A stretch of DNA of 15,220 bases from NCBI GenBank assembly GCA_022425465.1, contig JAKMFK010000014.1:1-15220 (forward strand), written 5' to 3'. Below are positions 1 through 7,549 of this stretch, piece after piece (positions within the stretch are counted from its first letter, which is position 1; each line of letters begins with the position of its first letter). The position numbers were made by a program, and so were the translations under genes. Under the pieces are notes generated by a model. That model was given only the letters and a program-made list of their open reading frames with translations, was not told the origin of the DNA and ran no database searches. The stretch is from Bacteroidia bacterium. GTDB lineage: Bacteria; Bacteroidota; Bacteroidia; NS11-12g; UBA9320.

Positions 1-20
1 CATAAAATCAATATTAATAT

Positions 21-28
21 TACTTTTG
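21..28 (+). promoter_or_regulatory. -7 promoter element for rpsT
   Basis: TACTTTTG matches the Bacteroidota -7 consensus TAnnTTTG exactly and lies 21 bases before the rpsT ATG, implying a short leader. The -33 element would fall at or beyond the left edge of the window, so it cannot be checked. Confidence 0.6.
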
Positions 29-49
29 CAGACCTTTTTTAAGAATAAA

Positions 50-304
50 ATGGCAAATCATAAAAGCACATTAAAAAGAATACGCAGTAACGAGGCAAAA
101 ACTGCTCGAAATAAGTATCAGCATAAAACCGCTCGAACTTGGATTAAAAAAGTTCGTTTGTCAGAGGATAAAACTGAGGCAGATAAAATCATGCGTGAGA
201 CTTTCTCCAAACTAGACAAACTGGTAAAGAAGAACATTATTCACAAAAACAAAGCAGCTAACCTCAAAAGTAAGCTTGCTAAGCATGTGAAATCTTTAGG
301 ATAA
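50..304 (+). CDS. rpsT: 30S ribosomal protein S20
   Basis: This is an 84-residue, very basic protein starting MANHKSTLKRIR and ending KLAKHVKSLG, the usual length and pattern of bacterial S20. S20 binds 16S rRNA in the body of the small subunit early in assembly. The Lys/Arg-rich helical sequence with a run of spaced Ala and Lys residues (AKTARNKYQHKTA) is typical. The ATG at 50 is chosen over an in-frame TTG at 26 because family members begin MANHKS and because the TTG lies inside the predicted -7 promoter element. The gene stands alone, followed by its own terminator hairpin. Confidence 0.97.
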   Translation: MANHKSTLKRIRSNEAKTARNKYQHKTARTWIKKVRLSEDKTEADKIMRETFSKLDKLVKKNIIHKNKAANLKSKLAKHVKSLG

Positions 305-321
305 TTTCCCTAAGAAAACAA

Positions 322-329
322 TATTTTTG
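322..329 (+). promoter_or_regulatory. -7 promoter element for radC, next to the rpsT terminator
   Basis: TATTTTTG is an exact TAnnTTTG match, 31 bases before the radC start codon. A transcript from it would begin at roughly 333-335, inside the left arm of the rpsT terminator hairpin, and would therefore lack most of that arm. No good -33 element is visible. The call rests on one motif in an AT-rich spacer. Confidence 0.4.
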
Positions 330-359
330 AAGCCCTCTGTGTGAGCAGAAGGCTTTTTT
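330..359 (+). terminator. Intrinsic terminator after rpsT
   Basis: The arm AAGCC-C-TCTG (330-339) pairs with CAGA-A-GGCTT (346-355) with one C/A mismatch and a 6-base loop, and runs into six T residues (354-359). It lies 25 bases after the rpsT stop. The T-run ends one base before the radC start codon, so terminator and next gene are packed together. Confidence 0.85.
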
Positions 360-360
360 A

Positions 361-1035
361 TTGATTAAAAACTGGGCAGACGATGACAAGCCTCGTGAAA
401 AACTGGCAAATCAAGGCAGATCTGTACTCAGCAATGCCGAATTGATTGCCATACTCCTTTCCAATGGTACCAAGAACAAATCGGCACTGGACCTCGCACG
501 CGAAATTCTTCAGCTTGCAGACAACGACCTGAATACTCTATCCAAAATGGGTATACAAGATTTGTGCAAAATTGGTGGTATTGGACCAGCAAAAGCCATC
601 AGCTTAATTGCGGCAATAGAACTAGGAGGACGAAGAAAAAGAGCCCAGCAAACGACCAATATCATTAAAAGTAGCAAGGATGCCTACCATTTTTTTAAAC
701 CTCTTCTACGAGATAAAAACTACGAAGAATTTTGGGTGCTTCTATTGAGTAACAATCATTCTATTATTAAGCCCTATCAGGTGAGTGATGGAGGAATTGC
801 ACAAACGATCGTTGACCCCAAACGGGCATTCAAGGCAGCTTTAGAACACAACACCTCAAGTCTCATCTTGTGCCACAATCACCCCAGTGGTAATCTCAAT
901 CCGAGTCAAGCTGATATTAAACTCACCCAAAAATTAATTCAGGCAAGTCAGACGCTCGATATCCAAATTTTGGACCACATCATCGTTTCAAACACGGAAT
1001 ACTACTCCTTTGCAGACGAAGAAAAATTAAAATAA
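361..1035 (+). CDS. radC: RadC family JAB/JAMM-domain protein
   Basis: The product has 224 residues, the normal RadC length. The N-terminus reads IKNWADDDKPREKL, the family's opening motif, followed by a helix-hairpin-helix DNA-binding-like segment (LCKIGGIGPAKA, about 68-79). The C-terminal MPN/JAB domain has the metal-binding motif HNHPSG (172-177) with the third ligand Asp185, giving HxH-x10-D. The family is named for DNA repair, but its actual biochemical role is unsettled. The start is TTG at 361: it begins exactly at the conserved IKxWxxxxxPREKL region, there is no upstream ATG in frame before the rpsT terminator, and the first in-frame ATG is at residue 63, inside the domain. It is probably transcribed from the element at 322-329. 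Confidence 0.93.
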   Translation: MIKNWADDDKPREKLANQGRSVLSNAELIAILLSNGTKNKSALDLAREILQLADNDLNTLSKMGIQDLCKIGGIGPAKAISLIAAIELGGRRKRAQQTTNIIKSSKDAYHFFKPLLRDKNYEEFWVLLLSNNHSIIKPYQVSDGGIAQTIVDPKRAFKAALEHNTSSLILCHNHPSGNLNPSQADIKLTQKLIQASQTLDIQILDHIIVSNTEYYSFADEEKLK

Positions 1036-1048
1036 TATACGCTTGGAA

Positions 1049-1057
1049 TAGCTTTTG
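1049..1057 (+). promoter_or_regulatory. Possible weak -7 element before the Arg-rich small gene
   Basis: TAGCTTTTG resembles TAnnTTTG with one extra base in the spacer and lies 13 bases before the ATG at 1071. A TTGG at 1043-1046 is too close to act as a normal -33 element. The 35-base gap after radC could equally be simple read-through. Confidence 0.25.
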
Positions 1058-1070
1058 CAGTTATAGAAGT

Positions 1071-1367
1071 ATGAAAAACTTATTAGTAAAAACGACAAAG
1101 ACAAAAAAGGCGTTAAGCCATGGTTTATGGACAGCCACGCTTATTGGTTTCGCTTTAATGTTTAAACCAACGAATGCAAAAGCCTCAAACGATGTACATT
1201 CTACACTACACACCTGTAGTATAGATTTGAGTTTTACCGCATTGGACTCGAATGAGATAGCACTTCATGAAAATGAAACTCCAAAAGAAATTGAATACCG
1301 AAAACCTAGAAAACGCAAAAGACGTAGACGAAGAAGATTTCTACGCAGAAAATCAAGAGACCAATAG
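1071..1367 (+). CDS. Small exported-looking protein with arginine-rich tail
   Basis: I do not recognise this 98-residue protein. Its N-terminus resembles a signal peptide: basic residues (KTTKTKK), a hydrophobic stretch (about 19-32, WTATLIGFALMF) and a possible cleavage site at AKA-S (36-39). The middle (about 40-75) is acidic, with two Cys or fewer. The tail from about 76 is extremely basic: 12 Arg and 4 Lys in the last 23 residues, including six consecutive Arg. Mixed Arg codons (CGA, CGC, CGT, AGA) argue against a simple nucleotide repeat. An ATG start and a strong terminator 30 bases after the stop support a real gene. It could be a nucleic-acid- or polyanion-binding protein, or a membrane-anchored peptide if the hydrophobic segment is not cleaved. 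Function unknown. Confidence 0.65.
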   Translation: MKNLLVKTTKTKKALSHGLWTATLIGFALMFKPTNAKASNDVHSTLHTCSIDLSFTALDSNEIALHENETPKEIEYRKPRKRKRRRRRRFLRRKSRDQ

Positions 1368-1397
1368 ACATAAAACGTGTAATTTTTGTTAAACATC

Positions 1398-1429
1398 AAA
1401 CGGCTCGCTTAACAAGTGAGCCGTTTTTT
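1398..1429 (+). terminator. Strong intrinsic terminator
   Basis: The arm AAACGGCTCGCTT (1398-1410) pairs with AAGTGAGCCGTTT (1414-1426), with one G-T wobble and a 3-base loop, followed by a T-run (1424-1429). It follows the Arg-rich small gene on the + strand. The A-rich left flank could also let it work weakly on the other strand. Confidence 0.9.
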
Positions 1430-1500
1430 GTGTGATTATTATGTTGGCAAAACAATTCATAATAGCGACCTTTGAACTCAGATTTCTGATTGAGTATCGT

Positions 1501-1508
1501 TACCTTTG
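1501..1508 (+). promoter_or_regulatory. -7 promoter element for the TPR-comA unit
   Basis: TACCTTTG is an exact TAnnTTTG match 14 bases before the ATG at 1523. It decides the start of the TPR gene, because an in-frame TTG at 1490 lies upstream of it and would not be on the transcript. A TTTG at 1471-1474 is 26 bases away, a little far for a normal -33 element. Confidence 0.6.
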
Positions 1509-1522
1509 GGAAAACCAAAAAC

Positions 1523-2926
1523 ATGAACATGGATCGCAATGAATATTTTGAGGATGGCATGGAAGAAAAAGCCAAGAACTTTGAGCAAATGCTCCAAAGT
1601 GGCGAAAGTTTTTTCTATGACAACGACGAATTGAGTCGTCTTATTGATTATTATCTGGACTTTGATCAGCTCAAAAAAGCGAATCGTGCAATTGCTTTTG
1701 GTGAGCAACTATTCCCTTTCGAAAGTTACTATCAAATCAAAAAGTCGGAACTCTACATTGCCCAACGAAACATCAATGCTGCAATCAAATTGCTGGAAAA
1801 ATACCGCCAAATTGAACCTCAAAATGGTGAAATAGCTAAATTACTTGGCGACTGCTATACTTTGAGCCTACAATACAAACGTGCTCTCGAAATGTACCTA
1901 TTTGCACATAGCATTGATGCCAATGATGAAGAAATTCTAATTCGTCTGATTCGAATAAACTTTGTGCTTGGTAAAGATAAAAAAGCCATGTCTTACCTCA
2001 ATGCAATTTCAATGGATTTCCTAAAAGACGAATTGAGCATCCAAGAACTCACAAAACTATTTATTGATATTAATCAATATTCACATGCGAATACCTACCT
2101 TCAAAAAGTAATTGATGCAGATCCCTACAATTACAGTGCATGGTATTTCATGGGTTTAATTCACCAAAGACAAGATCAGAACAAAGAAGCGATTGATGCC
2201 TATGAATACTGTATTGCCATAGACGACCATAATACCATGGGGCATCTAGGCAAGGGAAATTGCTTGATGGAACTTGGGAACTACCCAGAAGCGATTGAAT
2301 CGTTAAAATTGTCACTTGACAACGATGAAACGGATGCTGAAGTTCTCTGTAACATTGCAGAATGCTACGAGAATCTGAAAGATGATAATGCTGCTAAATA
2401 TCACTATCAAAAATCGTTAAAAATCAATCCGAATCTATCAGATGCATACTTTGGAATAGCCTGCATCTATAAGCGAAATAATCAGTGGAAGGATGCCGAG
2501 AGAAACTTACTTAAAGCCATCGATATTGATCGATATGAAGTAATTTATAACATTGAATTAGCAGAACTCTTTTTAATTCAAGAAAATAAAGAGAAGTGCT
2601 ATCATTACTACCAACAAGCACAGCAAATAGATCAAGATACCATCGAAATTCTTTTAGACTATGCCCATGCTAAATTTGAACTTGGCGATTTGGAAGATGC
2701 CGTTCAACTTTTAATGGACCACATTGAGTACCATGATAAAGATGCTAGAATTTTCTACCGAATAGCCTCTTATACGTTCACACTGGGACAATTTGAAAAA
2801 GGATATAATTTTCTACACGCTGCTTTAAAGCTAAATCCAAAAGAGTATATTCTATTGTATGAGTTCGCACCATTTTTAGAAAACAACCAAAACATCACTA
2901 ACATCATCGATATATACATCAACTAA
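1523..2926 (+). CDS. Cytoplasmic tetratricopeptide repeat protein
   Basis: The 467-residue product is almost entirely TPR helices, with about ten units. Diagnostic TPR residues recur, for example AWYFMGLIHQRQDQNKEAIDA, then GHLGKGNCLMELGNYPEAIE, then AEVLCNIAECYENLKDDNAAK, then AYFGIACIYKRNNQWKDAER. There is no signal peptide and no enzymatic domain, so it is probably a cytoplasmic protein-protein scaffold. The start is taken as ATG 1523 (ATG 1529 is a close alternative) because the predicted promoter overlaps codons of the longer TTG version. It ends five bases before comA, so the two are almost certainly co-transcribed. The partner of the TPR surface is unknown. Confidence 0.88.
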   Translation: MNMDRNEYFEDGMEEKAKNFEQMLQSGESFFYDNDELSRLIDYYLDFDQLKKANRAIAFGEQLFPFESYYQIKKSELYIAQRNINAAIKLLEKYRQIEPQNGEIAKLLGDCYTLSLQYKRALEMYLFAHSIDANDEEILIRLIRINFVLGKDKKAMSYLNAISMDFLKDELSIQELTKLFIDINQYSHANTYLQKVIDADPYNYSAWYFMGLIHQRQDQNKEAIDAYEYCIAIDDHNTMGHLGKGNCLMELGNYPEAIESLKLSLDNDETDAEVLCNIAECYENLKDDNAAKYHYQKSLKINPNLSDAYFGIACIYKRNNQWKDAERNLLKAIDIDRYEVIYNIELAELFLIQENKEKCYHYYQQAQQIDQDTIEILLDYAHAKFELGDLEDAVQLLMDHIEYHDKDARIFYRIASYTFTLGQFEKGYNFLHAALKLNPKEYILLYEFAPFLENNQNITNIIDIYIN

Positions 2927-2931
2927 AACTT

Positions 2932-3696
2932 ATGATAAACCCCGATTTTAACCTCAAAAATATTCCTGATCGTCCGCCCAAACCCAGAGAAAGTGGTCTC
3001 ACCATGGTCATGGACAAAGGGCTAAGCTGCAGACAAGCAGAAGATTTCTTGGAAGTTGCCGCCGATAAGACAGACATCATCAAACTGGGATTCGGAACAA
3101 GCACCGTAACTCCATCACTCACTAGAAAACTCGAAATATACCAAGAAGCCAATATCCCTGTGTATTTTGGTGGAACCTTATTTGAGGCTTATGTAATCCG
3201 TAATCAATTTGACGACTACAAACGACTACTCAATAAATACAACATTACTCATGCTGAAGTATCCGATGGTAGCATGGAAATTAGTGAAGATCAAAAATGT
3301 GAATACATCAGTTCACTTGCCAAAGATTTTACAGTTTTGAGTGAAGTAGGTAGTAAAGATGCAGAAAAAATTATTCCACCCTACAAATGGATTGCCATGA
3401 TGAAAGCTGAATTAGCTGCAGGTGCTTGGAAAGTCATAGCCGAAGCTCGTGAAAGTGGAACTGTAGGTATATTTCGGAATTCTGGCGAAATACGATCTGG
3501 TCTTATTGAAGAAATTCTACAGCATATCCCATTGGACACTATTCTTTGGGAAGCTCCTCAAAAAGTTCAGCAGGTATGGTTTTTAACGCTATACGGTCAC
3601 AATGTCAACCTAGGTAATATTGCCCCTCATGAAATAATTCCACTTGAAACTTTAAGACTGGGATTAAGAGGAGATACATTTAACCACTGGCTGTAG
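2932..3696 (+). CDS. comA: Phosphosulfolactate synthase (ComA family)
   Basis: The 254-residue protein matches the ComA family along its whole length. Known members condense phosphoenolpyruvate with sulfite to (2R)-phospho-3-sulfolactate, using a TIM barrel. Family landmarks are MVMDKG (25-30), DIIKLGFGTS (48-57), GGTLFE (80-85), EVSDGS (109-114), SEVGSKD (137-143), EARESGTVGI (171-180), WEAPQK (206-211) and GHNVNLGNI (222-230), close to the C-terminal LRGDT. In methanogens this is the first step of coenzyme M synthesis; in Bacillus the homologue supplies sulfolactate. In Bacteroidota the end product is not established; sulfolactate or the cysteate head group of sulfonolipids are candidates (inference). 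No comB/comC-like gene follows. It shares a unit with the TPR gene and ends 13 bases from a convergent gene, with no clear terminator between. Confidence 0.92.
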   Translation: MINPDFNLKNIPDRPPKPRESGLTMVMDKGLSCRQAEDFLEVAADKTDIIKLGFGTSTVTPSLTRKLEIYQEANIPVYFGGTLFEAYVIRNQFDDYKRLLNKYNITHAEVSDGSMEISEDQKCEYISSLAKDFTVLSEVGSKDAEKIIPPYKWIAMMKAELAAGAWKVIAEARESGTVGIFRNSGEIRSGLIEEILQHIPLDTILWEAPQKVQQVWFLTLYGHNVNLGNIAPHEIIPLETLRLGLRGDTFNHWL

Positions 3697-3709
3697 AAAT
3701 CATAGCATT

Positions 3710-4138
3710 TTACTCCACAATTGCACGTCTAATCAGGGTGAAGTCAATAGGCGTAGACTCATTGTCCTCTGGGCCTTTATAAGCTAATGTAACCATGTAT
3801 GTACCGTTTGATGGCACTCTAAATTGAAGTTGATTGGTCTTGCTTTGGTCACCCTCTCCCGCAATTGGTTTCATTTGAATATCATAAACACTGACGTACG
3901 TTTCTATTCCTGATTCGTTAATATTCAAGCTGAAGATATAATCATATCCTTTTTCAGCTGGAAATTCGTACTGATAGGTACTTTTATTTTTTAATTCCAA
4001 CTGCTGTGACCTCACATATTTCCATTGAACATTCGGATTTATATCCAATACCTGTGCATTTAGTGATTGAACACAACACATCAACCCAAAGAATAAAATC
4101 AAAAAAAGCCATGATTTTAAATTAATGATTTGACTCAT
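3710..4138 (-). CDS. Small secreted beta-rich protein
   Basis: This 142-residue product has a clear signal peptide (KSWLFLILFFGLMCCVQSLNA, about 8-28), probably cut before QVLDINP. The mature part alternates short beta strands with polar turns (for example YQYEFPAEKGYDYIFSLNI and FRVPSNGTYMVTLAY), which resembles the small beta-sandwich (PPC-like) modules that bind or cap secreted proteins. That resemblance is only by eye. No catalytic motif is seen. It is the last gene of the ccm-led - strand unit; its ATG lies inside the end of a 47-aa ORF in another frame (17-base overlap), suggesting translational coupling. Function unknown. Confidence 0.75.
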   Translation of the reverse strand: MSQIINLKSWLFLILFFGLMCCVQSLNAQVLDINPNVQWKYVRSQQLELKNKSTYQYEFPAEKGYDYIFSLNINESGIETYVSVYDIQMKPIAGEGDQSKTNQLQFRVPSNGTYMVTLAYKGPEDNESTPIDFTLIRRAIVE

Positions 4139-4265
4139 CCTTTTTTACCTTGTTTTTAAGACGATTAAGTTGTTCCAAACGTTGTCTAAAATCTTCACAA
4201 ATAGCAAATATATCATGAGTGTACTGACTGAACTGATTATTAACAAACTCCTGATTATTCATCAT
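4122..4265 (-). CDS. 47-aa small ORF, coupled to the secreted-protein gene
   Basis: An ATG-ATG start at 4265 opens a 47-codon frame ending with TAA at 4122-4124. It begins 22 bases after the stop of the DUF2520 gene and overlaps the next gene's start by 17 bases in a different frame, the arrangement seen for translationally coupled operon genes. The peptide (MMNNQEFVNNQFSQYTHDIF at its start) is polar, with a Leu/Arg/Glu-rich helix (FRQRLEQLNRLKNKVKK, 26-42) that could form a short amphipathic helix or coiled coil. It fills an otherwise empty gap of about 150 bases. I do not recognise it. Placement supports a real gene; its small size leaves doubt. Confidence 0.5.
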   Translation of the reverse strand: MMNNQEFVNNQFSQYTHDIFAICEDFRQRLEQLNRLKNKVKKDESNH

Positions 4266-4287
4266 TTGCTAAAGGTAACTGAAAATT

Positions 4288-5052
4288 TCAATTTGACTTG
4301 ATGTAGTCGCTTAATTGTTTATAAATTTCCTTTAGCTTTTGATCTTCCAACATATCCATGTGCTTCTGCATAATCGCTAAATCACCTCGCTTTGCTGGGC
4401 CTGTTTGCCAGTTTACAGGATCATTCTCAGTTAATCGATTAGACGTTTCTTTTATAATTGGTATTAAGTTTTGAAAGTCCAATGACTCATCCTCTAAATA
4501 TTGATGTGATAGGGTGTACATTAGATTAGTAAAGTTATTTGCAAATACAGCGGCTAAATGATATTTCTCTCGCTCTGCAGAAGTAACCTCACTAATTTTA
4601 TTTGAAATCGTATCCGCTAAGTTCATCAAATCCTCTCTCACATTAACGGAATTTCCCTCAATAAAAATCGGGACATCCATAAAGTCAATGCATTTTTCCT
4701 TTCTTAGACTTTGCAATGGATAAAAAACGCCATAGTTTAGAGCGTAACCTGAAATCACATCCATGGATACAGGACCTGAGGTATGGCATATAGTTGATTT
4801 TAGACCTTTGGGTAACTCCTCTAAAACATTAAAATAAGATTCATCGTTTACACATATAAATATGAAATCTGCATTAAAGTCTACCGATGAAATCGCATTC
4901 CCATAATACGACCCGAAACGATTTGCCAATTGTTTGGCTCGCTCTGTATTAGAACTAATGACCTGAAGGATATCATGTCCTGCACGATCAAATGCATGAG
5001 CAAGATTAGTGGCTACGTGACCACTGCCTATGAATGAAATTTTATGTCCCAC
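4288..5052 (-). CDS. Rossmann-like and DUF2520 domain protein
   Basis: The 254-residue product has an N-terminal Rossmann fold with the dinucleotide-binding motif SFIGSGHVATNLA (6-18), then an FIFICVNDESY segment like that of NADP-dependent ketoacid and F420-type reductases. CHTSGPVSMDVI and GVFYPLQSL are landmarks of the DUF2520 family. The C-terminal helical half (from about 140) contains AAVFANNFTNLMYTLS and the conserved GPAKRGD segment. A reductase or dehydrogenase acting on an unknown substrate is the family inference; no substrate can be read from the sequence. It overlaps the end of ccmF by 11 bases and so is translated with the cytochrome c maturation genes, though no functional link is established. 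Confidence 0.88.
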   Translation of the reverse strand: MGHKISFIGSGHVATNLAHAFDRAGHDILQVISSNTERAKQLANRFGSYYGNAISSVDFNADFIFICVNDESYFNVLEELPKGLKSTICHTSGPVSMDVISGYALNYGVFYPLQSLRKEKCIDFMDVPIFIEGNSVNVREDLMNLADTISNKISEVTSAEREKYHLAAVFANNFTNLMYTLSHQYLEDESLDFQNLIPIIKETSNRLTENDPVNWQTGPAKRGDLAIMQKHMDMLEDQKLKEIYKQLSDYIKSN

Positions 5053-7543
5053 GTTTAAGCTCTAATCTATTCCAAGTAGCTATTCCAAAACCGATAACCA
5101 TCAATATAGTTCCTAGCCAAAGTAAGTTAATGTATGGAAAAACAATTCCTTTCATTACAATAAATTTAGGTTGAGGTGTCGTCTCAGCTATTTCAAGTAT
5201 AGCCTCAGGTTGATCATTTTCGGTTGGTCTGATCTCAAATCCGAATCGCAATCCAGCTTCTGCAACTTCCTCTCTAATACTAAAATAGGTATTGGAATTT
5301 ATGCCAAAAATAGGAGCCGCAGATAGCTCGTTATTACCTTGTTTTATAGTTAGTAAAGCCTTAGCCAAAGTCGTATTCTTGAGCCCAATTGATTTCCCAT
5401 CACTCTGCTCCACTCCCGTAAAAATAACAGTACCATTGTTGGTCTGAATACTATCTCCCTTTTTAATGGGATACTCTTTGATGTTTTTCCAATCTATGCT
5501 ATCCGTAAGTGGTTTAGGCAATGATGTAATATGAGTGTAAACATCATAAGTTAAATAGTGACGTGTATCAGGATTGGGAAGGATTCCTCCCATATCTTCA
5601 TTAATCTGCGTGTTTGGTAATAATGTAAATGATTCTTCACCGTCAATAGATTGATAGTTTACTTTAAAATAAATATCTTCTCCACTCACACTATCTCCCT
5701 GATAGGTGACCATGTAATCTCCTAAACGAGTAGGCTCATTTTTGATTAATAGCATGTTTTCTCTTCGTGCTTTTTCGTCAAAATTTCCCATTTGACCACT
5801 AAAGTCTGCAGTAATCACTTGTTTCTTTGCACTCGAAACCAAAACACCCAACAACATCAACCCAAACCCAATATGAGCTATAGATGACCCTGACAATTGA
5901 ATTGATCGTACATATAAAATGATATAAGCCAAATTGCCCACAAGAGCATAAAACCCACCAAACATGAGCACGACAAACATGGGGTTAGATATCTCAAATA
6001 GAAATATCCCCCCAAAGGTAAGAACAACTGAAATCAGAAGACTGACAACAATCTCTTTAATCAACTTTTGTGTATTTGGTGTGTTCTTGTATCTAAAAAA
6101 TTGGGTAATTGCCATGAGTATTGCAATTACAATAGCTATGGGCATTTGATACATATTATAATATCCAACAACATCCTCAGGGGGAACCATATTTGTACCA
6201 AAAATTTTATTGAATACCGGTTTTGAAGTGCCTACCAAGACCTGCAAAGCAGAAAGGACCAACATTAATGACCCAATGAACATCCAAAATTCTCTTCCTA
6301 AAATATTGTCCTCACTAGCATGATTATTAATATTTTTATTGAGGTTCAAGACAAACCACGCTAATCCCAATAAGGATAAAATTAGTAAAGGATAAAAACT
6401 GATTTTAGTATAAAATGGAAGCACCAATACCAATATGCTAACCGGTATAATGATATACCATCTCTTTGCTGCACTCTCCGTAACAGCAATAATGGGTAGC
6501 CAAATAAACAATACCACAAACTGCATCAGTTGTCCAGCTAAACCTAAATCGGTAAATGAATGAACAGAGGTTTCACCGAGAACACCACTTCGAGTAAGGA
6601 ATGTGGCGTATAGTACCATTATATAGGATGAAATAATCAAGGTGTATGAGGCTATCGTTGAACTGTTTGTTACCTTCTTAATTAACATCAAGTGAATCCC
6701 TGAGATTAATAACAACCAAGGAACAAGGGAGGCATTTTCTACAGGATCCCAAGCCCAATAACCTCCAAAGCTCAGTGATTCATATGCCCAAAATCCACCC
6801 ATGATGATACCTGCTCCTAATATCATTCCGCCAGCCAAAGCCCATGGCAAAGCAGGTTTTATCCAAGCCCTATATTCTTTTTGAAATAAGGATGTCACAG
6901 CAAAAGCGAACGGAACAATCGTCAATGCAAAACCCAAAAACAATGTTGGGGGGTGAATCACCATCCAATAATTTTGTAATAGTGGATTAAGACCTGTACC
7001 ATCTATCAAATTATCCAAATAATTTGGCATTGAGAATAGGGGTGCCTGCATCTTATCTCTTAGTAGCTCAAATGGACTACTCCCCAGTTTATATATTCCA
7101 ACTACATCAACTCCTAATATCATGGCCGTTAACACCACTTGTGATAAGGCCATAATAGCCACTACACCACGCTCCCATTTTTTAGCGGTAAAAATTAATA
7201 CGATACCTAGAAGGGCATTCCACACCATCCAAAGCAAAAAACTTCCTTCTTGACCCTCCCAAAAACAAGATACCATATAGCGTAATGGTAGCGAATTACT
7301 ACTATGCTCATAGGCATAGGCATACTCATAATAATGACCTTGAATAATAACAAAAAGTGTAGTAAATACACCTAAAACAGCAAGTGTATGGGTGACAAAA
7401 AAGGCCCTACCTAGACTGCGATTTGTTGAAGATTTTGTATAAAAAACAGCACTTAATAAAGCACTAATAAAAGCAATAACTACAAAAAAATGTCCTAGGT
7501 TACCGAGAATTAAATTTTCTCCAACAAATGTTATCGATTGCAT
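5042..7543 (-). CDS. ccmF: Cytochrome c heme lyase subunit CcmF
   Basis: This large polytopic membrane protein (833 residues) belongs to the heme-handling CcmF/CcsA superfamily. It presents heme from holo-CcmE for covalent attachment to CXXCH apocytochromes on the periplasmic side. Visible landmarks are WEGQEGS (95-101), NPLLQNYWMVIHPP (186-199) with a likely heme-ligand His197, the tryptophan-rich WWD motif GGYWAWDPVENASLVPWL (260-277), and FLTRSGVLGETSVHSF (315-330) with His328. A further His lies in SIAHIGFGLMLLG in the C-terminal half. After about residue 575 a large periplasmic domain follows, then a last membrane helix near the C-terminus. It is somewhat longer than the roughly 650-residue proteobacterial form. 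ccmE ends 6 bases upstream; the DUF2520 gene overlaps its 3' end. Confidence 0.94.
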   Translation of the reverse strand: MQSITFVGENLILGNLGHFFVVIAFISALLSAVFYTKSSTNRSLGRAFFVTHTLAVLGVFTTLFVIIQGHYYEYAYAYEHSSNSLPLRYMVSCFWEGQEGSFLLWMVWNALLGIVLIFTAKKWERGVVAIMALSQVVLTAMILGVDVVGIYKLGSSPFELLRDKMQAPLFSMPNYLDNLIDGTGLNPLLQNYWMVIHPPTLFLGFALTIVPFAFAVTSLFQKEYRAWIKPALPWALAGGMILGAGIIMGGFWAYESLSFGGYWAWDPVENASLVPWLLLISGIHLMLIKKVTNSSTIASYTLIISSYIMVLYATFLTRSGVLGETSVHSFTDLGLAGQLMQFVVLFIWLPIIAVTESAAKRWYIIIPVSILVLVLPFYTKISFYPLLILSLLGLAWFVLNLNKNINNHASEDNILGREFWMFIGSLMLVLSALQVLVGTSKPVFNKIFGTNMVPPEDVVGYYNMYQMPIAIVIAILMAITQFFRYKNTPNTQKLIKEIVVSLLISVVLTFGGIFLFEISNPMFVVLMFGGFYALVGNLAYIILYVRSIQLSGSSIAHIGFGLMLLGVLVSSAKKQVITADFSGQMGNFDEKARRENMLLIKNEPTRLGDYMVTYQGDSVSGEDIYFKVNYQSIDGEESFTLLPNTQINEDMGGILPNPDTRHYLTYDVYTHITSLPKPLTDSIDWKNIKEYPIKKGDSIQTNNGTVIFTGVEQSDGKSIGLKNTTLAKALLTIKQGNNELSAAPIFGINSNTYFSIREEVAEAGLRFGFEIRPTENDQPEAILEIAETTPQPKFIVMKGIVFPYINLLWLGTILMVIGFGIATWNRLELKRGT

Positions 7544-7549
7544 ACACTA

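Noticed and set aside
26..49. In-frame TTG extension of rpsT
   Set aside because: It overlaps the -7 promoter element, and S20 proteins start at MANHKS.
1490..1522. TTG start giving a longer TPR protein
   Set aside because: The stretch contains the exact TACCTTTG promoter element, so it would be mostly upstream of the transcript start.
3697..3709. Possible bidirectional terminator between comA and the convergent secreted-protein gene
   Set aside because: The 13-base gap and its flanks have no paired arms with T-runs.
5964..6149. Open frame on the + strand antisense to ccmF
   Set aside because: It is opposite conserved membrane helices of ccmF and has no promoter or family resemblance.
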